A DNA stretch of 64,000 nucleotides, from contig NZ_CP135921.1 in the NCBI RefSeq assembly GCF_032397745.1, positions 7,676,501 through 7,740,500 on the forward strand, given 5' to 3'. Under the pieces are notes generated by a model. It did no database searches, was not told where the DNA came from, and saw only the letters and a program-made list of their open reading frames with translations. Origin of the DNA: Bradyrhizobium prioriisuperbiae (GTDB lineage Bacteria > Pseudomonadota > Alphaproteobacteria > Rhizobiales > Xanthobacteraceae). Below, piece after piece: positions 9,753 to 18,376 of the stretch (the stretch's first letter is position 1; each line of letters begins with the position of its first letter). The position numbers were made by a program, and so were the translations under genes.

Positions 9753-11078
9753 ATGGCCGAAAAAAAGCAGCTGCGCCTTGGCGCGTTCATGCGTCCGATC
9801 AGCCTTCATACCGGGGCGTGGCGTTACCCCGGCGCGTTTCCCGACGCGAATTTCAACCTGACGCATCTCAAACGTTTCATCCAGACGCTGGAACGTGGAA
9901 AATTTGATGCGTTCTTCATGGCCGACCACCTGGCCGTGCTGAACATGCCGATCAATGCGCTCAAGCGTAGCCACACCGTGACGTCATTCGAACCCTTCAC
10001 CCTGCTCTCGGCGCTGTCCGGCGCCACCGAGCGGATCGGCCTGGTCGCCACCGCCTCTACGACTTTCGACGAGCCCTATCACATCGCCCGCCGGTTCGCC
10101 TCGCTGGACCATATCAGCGGCGGTCGCGCCGGCTGGAATATCGTCACCACCTCGAACCCGGACGCGGCGCTGAATTTCGGCCTCGACGACCATATGGAGC
10201 ATGACGAGCGTTATGCCCGCGCGCGGGAATTCTATGACGTCGTCACTGGGCTCTGGGATTCCTTCGCCGACGACGCTTTCGTGCGCGATGTCGAGAGCGG
10301 GCTGTTTGTCGATCCCGCAAAGATGCACACTCTCAATCACAAGGGCAAATATCTTTCGGTGCGTGGCCCGCTGAACATCGCCCGCCCGATACAGGGCTGG
10401 CCGGTGATCGTGCAGGCCGGCGCGTCGGAAGCCGGCCGGCAGCTTGCGGCCGAGACCGCCGAGGTGATCTTCGGCGCCTCGGCCAATCTCGCCGCCGGCC
10501 AAGCCTTCTACGCCGACGTCAAGGGACGCCTCGATAAGCTCGGACGCCACCGCGACCACCTCAAGATCTTGCCCGGCGCGTTCGTGCTGGTTGCCGACAG
10601 CGACGAGCAGGCGCGCGAAAAACTCGCAGTGCTCGACAGCAAGGTGCATTATGAGAGCGGCGTCGCATCGCTCTCGATCGCGATCGGACATGATGCCTCC
10701 GGCTTCGATCCCGACGGCCCGCTGCCGGAGATTGCCGAAACCAACGCCAGCCAGACCAGCCGCGCCCGCGTGGTGGAAGCCGCCAAACGCGACAATCTCA
10801 CGGTGCGCCAGCTCGCGCGCCGGCTCGGCGGTTATTCCGGACTGAAGTTCATGGGCACGCCGAAAACCATCGCCGACCAGATGGAGGAATGGCTGGTTAC
10901 TGAAGGCAGCGACGGCTTCAACATCATGTTCCCGTATCTGCCCGAGGGCCTCGACGACTTCGTCGGCAAGGTGGTGCCGGAGCTGCAGCGGCGCGGCATC
11001 TTCCGTCGCGACTATGAAGGCACCACATTGCGCGAGCACCTGGGACTGCCGCGGCCGAAGAACCAATTTTTTCGCTGA
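9753..11078 (+). CDS. LLM-class flavin-dependent monooxygenase (NtaA/SnaA/DszA family)
   Basis: A 441-residue luciferase-like TIM-barrel protein of the NtaA/SnaA/DszA group. Family signatures include the opening HTGAWRYPGA, FMADHLAVL, the SGGRAGWNIVTTSNPDAALNFG segment, and WPVIVQAGAS. These enzymes take FMNH2 from a separate reductase and oxidise small organic substrates such as nitrilotriacetate or sulfur compounds. No partner flavin reductase is next to it, so the substrate cannot be inferred from context. It lies 55 bases after the NUDIX gene. Confidence 0.88.
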   Translation: MAEKKQLRLGAFMRPISLHTGAWRYPGAFPDANFNLTHLKRFIQTLERGKFDAFFMADHLAVLNMPINALKRSHTVTSFEPFTLLSALSGATERIGLVATASTTFDEPYHIARRFASLDHISGGRAGWNIVTTSNPDAALNFGLDDHMEHDERYARAREFYDVVTGLWDSFADDAFVRDVESGLFVDPAKMHTLNHKGKYLSVRGPLNIARPIQGWPVIVQAGASEAGRQLAAETAEVIFGASANLAAGQAFYADVKGRLDKLGRHRDHLKILPGAFVLVADSDEQAREKLAVLDSKVHYESGVASLSIAIGHDASGFDPDGPLPEIAETNASQTSRARVVEAAKRDNLTVRQLARRLGGYSGLKFMGTPKTIADQMEEWLVTEGSDGFNIMFPYLPEGLDDFVGKVVPELQRRGIFRRDYEGTTLREHLGLPRPKNQFFR

Positions 11079-11131
11079 GGCAAACCGCCATTTGGGCTAT
11101 AACTTCATCCATCTGACGATGTGAGGTCGAG

Positions 11132-11605
11132 ATGCTGGCGAAATCCGTTTCACCTGATCCGCAATGCTTCGACGCATTGCAGGGCGCCGACTTCGCCGAT
11201 GCCTTTCGCCTGCAGACCACCGAGCCCGGCCTCGATGCGATGACTGCGGCCGAGCGCGTCATGAATGGCATTCCCAGCTGGATCACGGCACTGATCACCG
11301 TCCGTAATGCCCTGGTGGCTCCGTTCGGCCTGAAGAGCGGCCATGAGCCCCTGCCGCGCGGCGGCCGCCGCATCGGCCTGTTTCCCCTTGTGAGCGAGGC
11401 ACCGGGACAGGTGGTGCTGGGAATGGACGACAAGCATCTGGATTTCCGGCTGGTGATATCCGCGCCCGGCACCGGCGCCATCACGGGGACCACCCTGGTG
11501 CGGACCCACAATCTGCCCGGCCGAATCTACCTGCAGCTGGTGCTGCCGTTCCACCGGCTGATCGTGCCCCGGATGATGCGCCAGATCCTTCTTCCCCGGG
11601 GTTAA
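11132..11605 (+). CDS. DUF2867 family protein
   Basis: A 157-residue protein that matches the DUF2867 pattern: an N-terminal DAFRL segment, a central RIGLFPLVSEAPGQVVLGMDDKHLDFRLVI core, and the late HNLPGRIYLQLVLPFHRLIVPRMMRQ helix. No signal peptide or catalytic motif is apparent and the function is unknown. It stands alone between the LLM monooxygenase and rpmG, with a probable terminator after its stop. Confidence 0.8.
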   Translation: MLAKSVSPDPQCFDALQGADFADAFRLQTTEPGLDAMTAAERVMNGIPSWITALITVRNALVAPFGLKSGHEPLPRGGRRIGLFPLVSEAPGQVVLGMDDKHLDFRLVISAPGTGAITGTTLVRTHNLPGRIYLQLVLPFHRLIVPRMMRQILLPRG

Positions 11606-11617
11606 GGGCCTGAAAAC

Positions 11618-11657
11618 ACCCGCTTTTACGGCCAAGCCGCTGAAAACGCGGGTTTTT
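11618..11657 (+). terminator. probable branched intrinsic terminator after the DUF2867 gene
   Basis: ACCCGC (11618-11623) pairs with GCGGGT (11648-11653), enclosing an inner CGGC/GCCG hairpin (11629-11639). Five T residues follow directly. The long outer loop makes it weaker than a simple hairpin terminator. Confidence 0.55.
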
Positions 11658-11780
11658 CCCCGCACAAAAGCTTGACTTTGCGGCGTTCCCGGCTAGTTTG
11701 CCGCCCAAACGCGGGTCCGGCGTGGCTGGCCCGCTTTTCTCATTTTCAGATACCACGTTCAGGCATTCGAGGGTTTCGCC

Positions 11781-11948
11781 ATGGCCAAAGCGGTCACCAT
11801 CAAGGTCAAGCTGGTTTCCAGCGCCGACACCGGCTTCTACTACGTGGCCAAGAAGAACTCGCGCACGATGACCGACAAGCTCGTCAAGAAGAAGTACGAT
11901 CCGGTCGCCAAGAAGCACGTCGAGTTCAAGGAAGCCAAGATCAAGTAA
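11781..11948 (+). CDS. rpmG: 50S ribosomal protein L33
   Basis: A 55-residue basic protein, [20 protein letters not shown] at the start and a Lys-rich C-terminus ending EAKIK. Length and sequence are those of alphaproteobacterial L33, a component of the large ribosomal subunit. It lacks the zinc-binding CxxC pairs, so it is the C-minus, zinc-independent form. It is a single-gene unit with a strong terminator 30 bases after its stop. Confidence 0.96.
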   Translation: MAKAVTIKVKLVSSADTGFYYVAKKNSRTMTDKLVKKKYDPVAKKHVEFKEAKIK

Positions 11949-11977
11949 TCACGCCGCAGATCGATGCGAGCGAAGCA

Positions 11978-12003
11978 ACGGGGCCTCTGGGCCCCGTTTT
12001 TGT
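11978..12003 (+). terminator. intrinsic terminator after rpmG
   Basis: ACGGGGCC (11978-11985) and GGCCCCGT (11990-11997) form an 8-bp stem with a 4-base loop, followed by a T-run to 12001. Confidence 0.9.
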
Positions 12004-12023
12004 TTTTGGGCACACGAGATGCT

Positions 12024-13022
12024 CTACGGTCGCAGGCTTCGTTGCAGAAACCGCACCGCGTCAGTGATCGACTGGTCGCGGACCGCCGCATCGAACACCA
12101 TCGAATATCCGGGAGCTTCAGCCATGCAGACACCGATGGAATTCGGGTCGAACGGCTTGGTCTGATCGCCGCTGAGGAACAGCGGCCGGTTCGGCCCCAG
12201 CAGAATGAGCGGACATTTTTTCGTGCTGACGTACTGCGGGTAGAAGCGCAAAGGCCCCAGGCTGGAAACCGTCCACGCATGGTAAGCACCCGGATAGGTC
12301 ACGGTTTCGATCGGCGCCGGATGGCCCGCGGCCCGCGCGTAGGCCAGATAACTTCCGATCTTCGCCAGAGGCAGATTGTCGTCCTTTTCGCCGAGCAGCA
12401 TCAGCACGGGCGATCCGGTGTAGGCACCGTGGTCGGCAATCACACCAAAGCTGCCGGCGGGATAGAAGGCGACATGGGCGGCAAATCGCAGCGGACCGGG
12501 ATCGAGCGCCGATCGCAGCGACGCGAAGGCTGTCATATGAGCGATCTCTCCGCCAAACGAGAACCCCATGATGGCGATGCGATCGGCGTCGATCCTGGGA
12601 TCGCTCGCCAGCCGCCGCAACGCGGCGTAGGCATCCGCCGTGCCGGCGATCAAATAGGCCGGGGACGCCGACATCTCCGCCCCCGAGCTTCCGCGGGCGG
12701 CGAAGCTGTCATAGGTCAGAGTCGCAAAGCCTGATTTGCGCAGCTCGGCGGCGACATAACCTTCATTGGCATCGCGATAGCCGCTGATCGTGTGAACGAC
12801 AATAACAACAGGATAGCGATCCTTTTTCTGGTCCGGAAAGCCCAGCGACGCGTGAATCGTCACCGTTGTGGTTGCGGGCTCCCGCGCCAAAAGCTGACGA
12901 AAGTCGCCGTACGTGGACGATTGAAACGTGACCTCGGTCACCCCGGCTTGAGCGCTTTGGCAATGCGCTGTCGCCGTTCCATAGACGAGCGTCGCCACCA
13001 GGACGCAGAGCATCTGGTACAT
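12024..13022 (-). CDS. exported dienelactone-hydrolase-like alpha/beta hydrolase
   Basis: A 332-residue protein with an N-terminal signal peptide (hydrophobic stretch up to about residue 22). The alpha/beta hydrolase triad is readable: nucleophile Ser155 in GFSFGGE, Asp214 in LLGEKDDNLP, and His248 in YPGAYHAW. Spacing and motifs fit the dienelactone hydrolase family rather than lipases. The substrate is unknown. It is followed (upstream on this strand) by another exported alpha/beta hydrolase. Confidence 0.85.
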   Translation of the reverse strand: MYQMLCVLVATLVYGTATAHCQSAQAGVTEVTFQSSTYGDFRQLLAREPATTTVTIHASLGFPDQKKDRYPVVIVVHTISGYRDANEGYVAAELRKSGFATLTYDSFAARGSSGAEMSASPAYLIAGTADAYAALRRLASDPRIDADRIAIMGFSFGGEIAHMTAFASLRSALDPGPLRFAAHVAFYPAGSFGVIADHGAYTGSPVLMLLGEKDDNLPLAKIGSYLAYARAAGHPAPIETVTYPGAYHAWTVSSLGPLRFYPQYVSTKKCPLILLGPNRPLFLSGDQTKPFDPNSIGVCMAEAPGYSMVFDAAVRDQSITDAVRFLQRSLRP

Positions 13023-13076
13023 GGGGCATCCCTTGCTTTGTAGGTCGTGCAGACGACCATGGATGGAGGTTGCGGT

Positions 13077-14036
13077 TCACTCCGTCCGTGGCGCGATCAC
13101 ACTGGCGACCACCTGCAACGCTTCGGGCGCCCTGATCATGTCGGCGTGTTTCATGCGCGGCACCACCGTGACTGGAATGTTCAGCCCAAGGCGCCGCATC
13201 AGGGGCGCGAACTGATCCGCGATCACCTGCTCGTCGGCCTCTCCCACAAGCACCACAGCCGACCGGCGAATATGTCTGAGATAGCTTTCGTACTGGCGCC
13301 CGGCGCCGAAATTCAGCGACAGCCGGTAAGAGTAGCTGGCCGTCACCGATGACGACATCTCCGGAGACACCGCGTAGCTGAGGACGGGATATCCGTCGAA
13401 CCAGTGAATGCCCAGGCGATCGAGCGACGCGATCGTCATGACGCGCGGGAGGGAGATGCTGGTCCAGCCGCCGGCACTCGGGCGCAAGGTCGGCGCTCCC
13501 GGCAGGATCGGAGCAAGACACACATAGCGGTCGAACAGCAGGCCATAGGGACCGCCGGCAAAACGAACGGTGAATCCGGCACCGGCGGAGAATCCGACGA
13601 GTGTGCGGATCTCGCCGCTCCTGGCCGGCCCAAGCTGGGCGACGAAATCAGCGAGATCGTCATCGATCTGTCCGATGTAATCGATGTCGCCGCGCCGGCC
13701 CGAACCGCCGTGGCCTCGAATATCCGGCACATAAGCCGTGATGCCCGCGGCGTGCAGCGCTTGCGCGAGGGCATGCATGCTGGTGGCGGGAAACGCCGAG
13801 CCGTGGATCAGAACGGCGACTTTGTCCGTGCCGGCGGGATAGGCATAGTATTGCAGGCTGGCGCCGTCCCGCGCCTGAAAGTGTCGGGGTGCCGGAAGGT
13901 CCGTGATGATTGGCCGGCTGGTCGCCACGGAGGCCATGGCCGGCGGAGCTATCGGTGCGCTGAACACGATGATGACCACGGGAGCGAGTGCGGCCGCAGT
14001 GAGCAGGCCCAGCAGTCCCAACAGCAGCTTGTACAT
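13077..14036 (-). CDS. membrane-anchored or exported alpha/beta hydrolase
   Basis: A 319-residue alpha/beta hydrolase. The chosen ATG (14036) has a strong ribosome site, AAGGGAGGGG, 6 bases upstream; a longer in-frame reading to 14216 is arginine-rich and non-coding in character. Residues 3-30 form a signal peptide or anchor. The oxyanion region is LIHGSAFPATS, the nucleophile is Ser150 in GFSAGAG, and a late His is in MKHAD. Residues 103-112 (VPDIRGHGGS) are typical of the lysophospholipase/serine aminopeptidase branch. It follows the PadR-HAAS genes on the same strand with a short gap. Confidence 0.85.
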   Translation of the reverse strand: MYKLLLGLLGLLTAAALAPVVIIVFSAPIAPPAMASVATSRPIITDLPAPRHFQARDGASLQYYAYPAGTDKVAVLIHGSAFPATSMHALAQALHAAGITAYVPDIRGHGGSGRRGDIDYIGQIDDDLADFVAQLGPARSGEIRTLVGFSAGAGFTVRFAGGPYGLLFDRYVCLAPILPGAPTLRPSAGGWTSISLPRVMTIASLDRLGIHWFDGYPVLSYAVSPEMSSSVTASYSYRLSLNFGAGRQYESYLRHIRRSAVVLVGEADEQVIADQFAPLMRRLGLNIPVTVVPRMKHADMIRAPEALQVVASVIAPRTE

Positions 14037-14071
14037 CGGTCCCCTCCCTTCTCCGCGCTTCACGCGGCAGC

Positions 14072-14683
14072 TCAGGTGGCATCTCCGATCCAATGCCGAT
14101 CGGCCGGCGCTCGCCCCGCATCCTGTTTCGGTTTGAGCAGGCGGTAATGCAGCCGTGCGTAGCGGCCGAGCATCTTCACCGCGCCGTTGAGCGCGAGCAG
14201 CAGCAGCACGCCGCATCCCGCGCTGGCCGCGATCAACCCGACGCCCGCCACGGCGCGCAGCACCATTGCGGTGATCGATGCGAAGTGTCCGACCTTGAAG
14301 AGGCTCAGCAGCAATCCGAAGCCGACAATGCCCAGAACGAAGACCACAAGGCCGATGACGAACACGATTAGCATCATGGCGAACAGCAGCGGCAGCAGAA
14401 ACAGGATGTCGACGGTCGCCAGTCCGCCAAGCGCCAGTAGGACGGCCGCGGAATTGCCGAGACTGTGGTTGTTTTCCCAGCGGCGCAGCCCGGTTTCGGC
14501 GCGCAATTCCCGCGCCAGCCGCCGGGGATCGCCAAGCGCCGCGGCCACCTCCTCCTCGCTTCGCCCGAACGCACGTGCCTCGTCGAAATGAGCGGCGTAG
14601 TCGGCGAGGATGTCGTCGACGTCCTGCTCCGGAAGTCCGGCAAGCCCATCGCTGAGGATGCTGAGGAAGGCGAGACGATTCAT
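14072..14683 (-). CDS. HAAS/DUF1700-type membrane protein, partner of PadR
   Basis: A 203-residue protein. The N-terminal 65 residues show the HAAS signature of alternating acidic/hydrophobic helices (LAGLPEQDVDDILADYAAHFDEA, then ALGDPRRLARELRAE). Three or four transmembrane helices follow (about residues 75-175). HAAS-domain membrane proteins are regularly encoded with PadR repressors, and here the ATG overlaps the padR stop by 4 bases (ATGA), so the two are translationally coupled. The precise role is unknown; an envelope-stress or membrane signalling role is inferred from the family. Confidence 0.85.
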   Translation of the reverse strand: MNRLAFLSILSDGLAGLPEQDVDDILADYAAHFDEARAFGRSEEEVAAALGDPRRLARELRAETGLRRWENNHSLGNSAAVLLALGGLATVDILFLLPLLFAMMLIVFVIGLVVFVLGIVGFGLLLSLFKVGHFASITAMVLRAVAGVGLIAASAGCGVLLLLALNGAVKMLGRYARLHYRLLKPKQDAGRAPADRHWIGDAT

Positions 14684-15006
14684 TCGACTTCTCCGATCAG
14701 CTTGTTGACGGCCTCCGCGAACATCCGCCATTCGCGCTTCTGCGCCGCAAAGGCGGCCCGGCCGGCGGCTGTGAGCCGATAGTATTTTCGCGGCGGACCG
14801 CTGTTGGATTCCTCCAGACGGGTCGCGACCAGCCCGTCATTCTGCATGCGCCGCATCAGCGGATAGATCGTGCCCTCGCCCATGTCGACACCGGCCGCCA
14901 ACGTGCTGGCGATCTCGTAGGCGTAGCTTTCCCGACGCGCCAACAGCGCCAGCACACACAATTCGAGTGTGCCCTTCTTGAGTTGAATCTGGATCGACTC
15001 GGTCAT
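14680..15006 (-). CDS. PadR-family transcriptional regulator
   Basis: A 108-residue winged-helix repressor of the small PadR subfamily 2. Recognisable segments are KKGTLELCVLALL, YAYEI, the recognition helix region EGTIYPLMRRM, and RKYYRLTAAGRA. The ATG at 15006 is chosen because the family begins just before the TLE helix; a further 18 residues upstream read as leader. It is the first gene of a two-gene unit with the HAAS protein, and the repeats immediately upstream (15039-15075) are good candidates for its own operator. Confidence 0.93.
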   Translation of the reverse strand: MTESIQIQLKKGTLELCVLALLARRESYAYEIASTLAAGVDMGEGTIYPLMRRMQNDGLVATRLEESNSGPPRKYYRLTAAGRAAFAAQKREWRMFAEAVNKLIGEVE

Positions 15007-15038
15007 CCAGCCTGTGCGTTGAAAATGAGCATCTACAA

Positions 15039-15081
15039 TGAAGATACCGCAAGGTACCAACTAATGCAAGATACCTGTCAA
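15039..15081 (-). promoter_or_regulatory. padR promoter with three 10-bp operator-like repeats
   Basis: A perfect TTGACA -35 element lies on the minus strand at 15081-15076. Downstream of it come three copies of a 10-base element, written on the plus strand as TGAAGATACC (15039-15048), GCAAGGTACC (15049-15058) and GCAAGATACC (15066-15075). The first two are head-to-tail without a gap and sit where the -10 would be. This is the arrangement expected for PadR autorepression. Confidence 0.6.
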
Positions 15082-15231
15082 TGCAATATTAGAACCCGCC
15101 GACCTTGCCTGCAAACTCAATGATCAGGAACGGGAGTTCGCAAAGTTCAGAACGCGCAAATCGCCGCGAGCACGGAGGATTTAAACCGTCCCTTCTCCTG
15201 AGTATGCGCCAGCATATTCTGCCGTTGGTAA

Positions 15232-15257
15232 ACGCCGAGACGATGCAATACGCTGCG
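15232..15257 (+). repeat. left copy of a 26-bp direct repeat flanking the SnoaL-like gene
   Basis: This copy matches 15797-15822 at 25 of 26 positions (core GAGACGRTGCAATACGCTGCG). The right copy continues into a palindrome; the left copy does not. Confidence 0.85.
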
Positions 15258-15283
15258 AGCCGCAAGCGTCAAGGAGTTCTTCG

Positions 15284-15706
15284 ATGCCAGACGAGACCAC
15301 AATGCGCGACCTATTCGACCGATGGGAGCGGGTTTGGCATGAAGGCCGATATGACCTCATCCCGAGCTGCGTCGGGGCGCACTACATCCGGCATGACGAA
15401 AACGGCGACCGGACCGTGACCCGGAACGTCTACGCCGCGGAGCTTGAGGCTGTCCATAAAGGGCGGCCGGGCATCCGTGTCGTGGTGTACGATCACTCAT
15501 TCACGGATGACCGTGCGTGGTTCCGCTTTTCGTTCAAGTGGCCTGATCCCCAAACGGGTGAGCAACGCAGTCGGGCCGGAATGCAGAGCTACCGAATCGA
15601 GGACGGCAAACTCGCCGAGACTTGGATTACCTTGCTCCCGCTTGGCACTGCGTGGACGGACGCAGTTGCGCAAGAACACTGGACAAGTCCGTCGTCCATA
15701 AAATAG
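15284..15706 (+). CDS. SnoaL-like / NTF2-fold protein
   Basis: A 140-residue single-domain protein with the SnoaL/NTF2 pattern: FDRWERVWHEGRYDLIPSCV at the N-terminus, HDENG in the middle, and VVVYDHSFTDDRAWFRFSF followed by a YRIEDGKLAETWI C-terminal strand. Members include polyketide cyclases, isomerases and many proteins of unknown role, so no reaction can be assigned. AAGGAG lies 8 bases before the ATG. It stands alone between near-identical 26-bp repeats, in DNA somewhat poorer in GC than its surroundings, which hints at acquisition. Confidence 0.82.
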   Translation: MPDETTMRDLFDRWERVWHEGRYDLIPSCVGAHYIRHDENGDRTVTRNVYAAELEAVHKGRPGIRVVVYDHSFTDDRAWFRFSFKWPDPQTGEQRSRAGMQSYRIEDGKLAETWITLLPLGTAWTDAVAQEHWTSPSSIK

Positions 15707-15796
15707 GGGCTGGCTGCATAAAGCATGCAGCCAAGGGTAGGTGGATTGCGCCTGCTATGGCCACGCCCCTCACCAAGCACGTATTCCGCCATTGAT

Positions 15797-15833
15797 ACGC
15801 CGAGACGGTGCAATACGCTGCGCTATTGCGCCC
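15797..15833 (+). repeat. right copy of the direct repeat, with a REP-like hairpin
   Basis: 15797-15822 is the second copy of the 26-bp repeat. The segment 15808-15833 is an inverted repeat (GGTGCAATA against TATTGCGCC, one mismatch), a form common among dispersed palindromes in this group of bacteria. Confidence 0.7.
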
Positions 15834-15856
15834 TTACAAGCTTCACACGCTCAAGT

Positions 15857-16832
15857 CTAATCCAGCTTCACCCCGGCCTCGGTCACAACCTTGCGCCAGC
15901 GCACGACTTCCGCCGACACCATGGTGGCGAACGCCGGGCCCGTCACATCGGGCACGTCGGAGCCGTTGCGCTCCCAGGCCTCCCTGACGGAGGCCGTCTG
16001 CAGGGCCTTCTGCAATTCGCTGGTCATGCGCTCGACGATCGCCGGCGGCGTGTTCTTGGGTGCGAACAGGCCGTACCAGGTCGCCACGTCATATCCCGGC
16101 AAGCCTGCTTCCGCGGCAGTGGGAAGATCGGGGAATGCCGCCACCCGCTTGGGGGCCGCGACCGCGAGCGCGCGCAAAGCACCGCTCCTGATCTGCGGCG
16201 CCGACGAGCCCAGACCATCGAACACCACCGGCACGTGGCCGGCGACGAGATCCTGCATCGCGGGCCCGGCTCCGCGATAAGGAACGTGGAGGATGCGGGT
16301 CTTGGTCAGCAGTTTGAACAGTTCGCCCGCAAGATGATGGGTGGTGCCGGCGCCCGCTGAGCCGTAGTGCAGTTTATCGGGATTGGCGCTGGCGTAGGCG
16401 ATGAACTCCGCCAGCGTCTTGCGCGACCTTGTCCGGATTGACCACGACCACCTGGGGCGGCCGCGCGATCAGGGCCACCGCAATGAAGTCCTTCTCGATA
16501 TCGTAGTCGAGGTTGGGATAGAGCGATGGCGCAATGGCTTGATGCGCCGCGCCCATGAAGAAGGTGTAGCCGTCGGGCGCGGCCTTGGACGCCTGCGATG
16601 CGCCGATCGTGCCGCCGGCGCCGGCGCGGTTTTCGATCAGCACGCGCGTGCCCAGCTGGGTGTCGAGCTGGGCCGCCAGCGGCCGCGCAAAGGCATCGGT
16701 GCCACCGCCGGCCGCAAACGGCACGATGACGGTGATCGGCTTCTGCGGCCACGACTGGGCTTCCGCCTGACCAGGCGCGACGGACAAACCCGCCAGCGTC
16801 AACAAAGCGAGCCGAACGATTTTGGAAATCAC
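15857..16832 (-). pseudogene. tripartite tricarboxylate transporter substrate-binding protein (TctC/Bug), frameshifted
   Basis: The gene starts at a GTG (16832) with GGAGGAGG 6 bases upstream. A signal peptide (to about AEAQS) leads into the Bug signature VPFAAGGGTDAFARPLA, then ENRAGAGGTIGA and DGYTFFMG. The frame breaks near 16421, after NPDKVA. A one-base shift there restores KTLAEFIAYASANPDKLHYG and the rest of the protein to VVTEAGVKLD at 15857. A two-base deletion of an alanine codon would explain it best. The product would bind a carboxylate in the periplasm for a TctAB permease, but none is encoded nearby. Either a true pseudogene or a sequencing error. Confidence 0.88.
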
Positions 16833-16996
16833 GGGTGTCCTCCTCCAGGATCGGTGACGGTACGGCCGCGTTGGCGGCGTTTTTTGTGTTGCCGCATGAT
16901 CCTGTAAGTCGGTCCCCTCGGACAAGGCTCGACAACTGGGGCGTATGGTCGCTGCCAGCCGTTCGGAGCGGCGCAATGCGCTTGCGCCCTACGGCC

Positions 16997-18247
16997 TCAT
17001 GAGCGCGCCGTCACCAGCGGCGGCTCCGAGGGGCGGATCAGCGCGTAGGCCACCTGGACGATGCCGGCCGCGAGCCCGGTCGCGACGCCAATGCGCCAGG
17101 CGAGGGAGTAGCTGCCGAGCGAGTCATACAGCACCCCTCCCCCGTAGGCGCCGACAAAACTGCCGACCTGATGGCTCATGAAGGCCAGCCCCTGGATCAT
17201 CGCCTGCCACTTCAAGCCGAACATTTCGGCCACCGCGCCCGCCACCAGCGGACCGACGCCGAGCCACAGGAAACCCATCATGGCGGCGAACAGCAGCGTG
17301 GTCGCCGGGCTGGCTGCGTGCATGAAATACCACGCCAGCACCAGCGAGCGCGTGATGTAGATGCCACCGAGCAACGCCAGCTTGTTCCAGCGTCCGCCGG
17401 CCCAGCCGAAAAACAGACTGCCCAGCACATTGAAGCCGCCGATCACACCGAGCGCCTGCGCGCTCAGCATCGGATCCAAACCGCAGATCTGCAGATAGGA
17501 CGGCAAATGCGTGGTGATGAAAACGAGTTGCATGCCGCAGACGAAATACGCACAGGTCATCACCACGAACGGCGCATTGGTGAACGCAGTGCGCACGGCC
17601 ACGCCCGCCGAGGTGTTGCCGATCTCGTCGTTGGCCGGCTTCGGCAATGGGATATTGTCGACCCGGCCGGCAAACCAAGCGGCGGGCAACAGTACCAGCG
17701 ACAACACCACAAAACCGACGAGACCTACACGCCAGCCGTAGTCCTGGTTCAGGATCTGGCCGAGCGGCGCCGCCATCAGCGCGCCGAGCGAGCCTGCCGC
17801 CGACACCATCCCGAGCACGGTGCTGCGCACCGTGACGGGCACCGAGCGCGTCGCCACCGACATGGCGATCGCCGCCGCGGTGCATGCCAGCGACACCCCG
17901 ATCAGCACGCCGGCGCCGAGCAGAATGCCGAGCATGCCGTGCGCCGACGCCATCAGGACAAGGCCGGCGACATACAGCAGCGCGCCACCAAGCATGATCG
18001 GGCGGAAGCCGTAACGCACCGTCAGGGCGCCGGCCAGCGGCTGCAGGAAGCCCCAGGCGAGGTTTTGCACGGCAATGGCGAGGGTGAAGTCCGCAATCGA
18101 AATGCCGACATCATGGGTGAGCGGCTGCATGAAGATGCCGAGGCTCTGGCGCAGCCCCATGCTCAGACTCAGCATCAGCGAGGCGCCGATCAGAATGGGA
18201 AGCGCAGGACGCAGCGTTTGCAGAAGCGGGGTTCGCAGCACGGTCAT
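16997..18247 (-). CDS. MFS transporter
   Basis: A 416-residue major facilitator with 12 predicted membrane segments. The ATG at 18247 has GGGAGA upstream and begins a short cytosolic N-terminus before the first helix; an in-frame extension to 18382 is not needed. The MGLRQSLGIFMQPLTHDVGIS opening and the GGxxxDxxG-like loops fit the NNP/oxalate-formate-antiporter-like MFS branch common in this group. The substrate is unknown. It is divergent from a TetR gene, with two operator-like palindromes between them, so it is probably repressed by that TetR and induced by its own substrate. Confidence 0.88.
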   Translation of the reverse strand: MTVLRTPLLQTLRPALPILIGASLMLSLSMGLRQSLGIFMQPLTHDVGISIADFTLAIAVQNLAWGFLQPLAGALTVRYGFRPIMLGGALLYVAGLVLMASAHGMLGILLGAGVLIGVSLACTAAAIAMSVATRSVPVTVRSTVLGMVSAAGSLGALMAAPLGQILNQDYGWRVGLVGFVVLSLVLLPAAWFAGRVDNIPLPKPANDEIGNTSAGVAVRTAFTNAPFVVMTCAYFVCGMQLVFITTHLPSYLQICGLDPMLSAQALGVIGGFNVLGSLFFGWAGGRWNKLALLGGIYITRSLVLAWYFMHAASPATTLLFAAMMGFLWLGVGPLVAGAVAEMFGLKWQAMIQGLAFMSHQVGSFVGAYGGGVLYDSLGSYSLAWRIGVATGLAAGIVQVAYALIRPSEPPLVTARS

Positions 18248-18323
18248 TGGTCTTCTCCCGTTGTTCTTGGTCTTATTTTGCTTTTTGACCGCACCGGTCG
18301 CTTTGTGCAGGGCAGCCGCTTGA

Positions 18324-18341
18324 TTACACCGATCTGAGTAA
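18324..18341. promoter_or_regulatory. candidate TetR operator 1 (MFS side)
   Basis: TTACACCGATCTGAGTAA is an 18-bp imperfect palindrome (7 of 9 pairs) 76 bases upstream of the MFS start. It shares a consensus (TTACAC-GA-CTG-GT-A) with the site at 18377-18394 read in reverse. Confidence 0.65.
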
Positions 18342-18376
18342 TTATTCTCTTGTCGACCGCGACCGTCAAGTGAAAA

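Noticed and set aside
16400..16440. Programmed ribosomal frameshifting in the TctC-type gene
   Set aside because: No slippery heptamer or downstream stimulatory structure is visible; the family is normally encoded in one frame.
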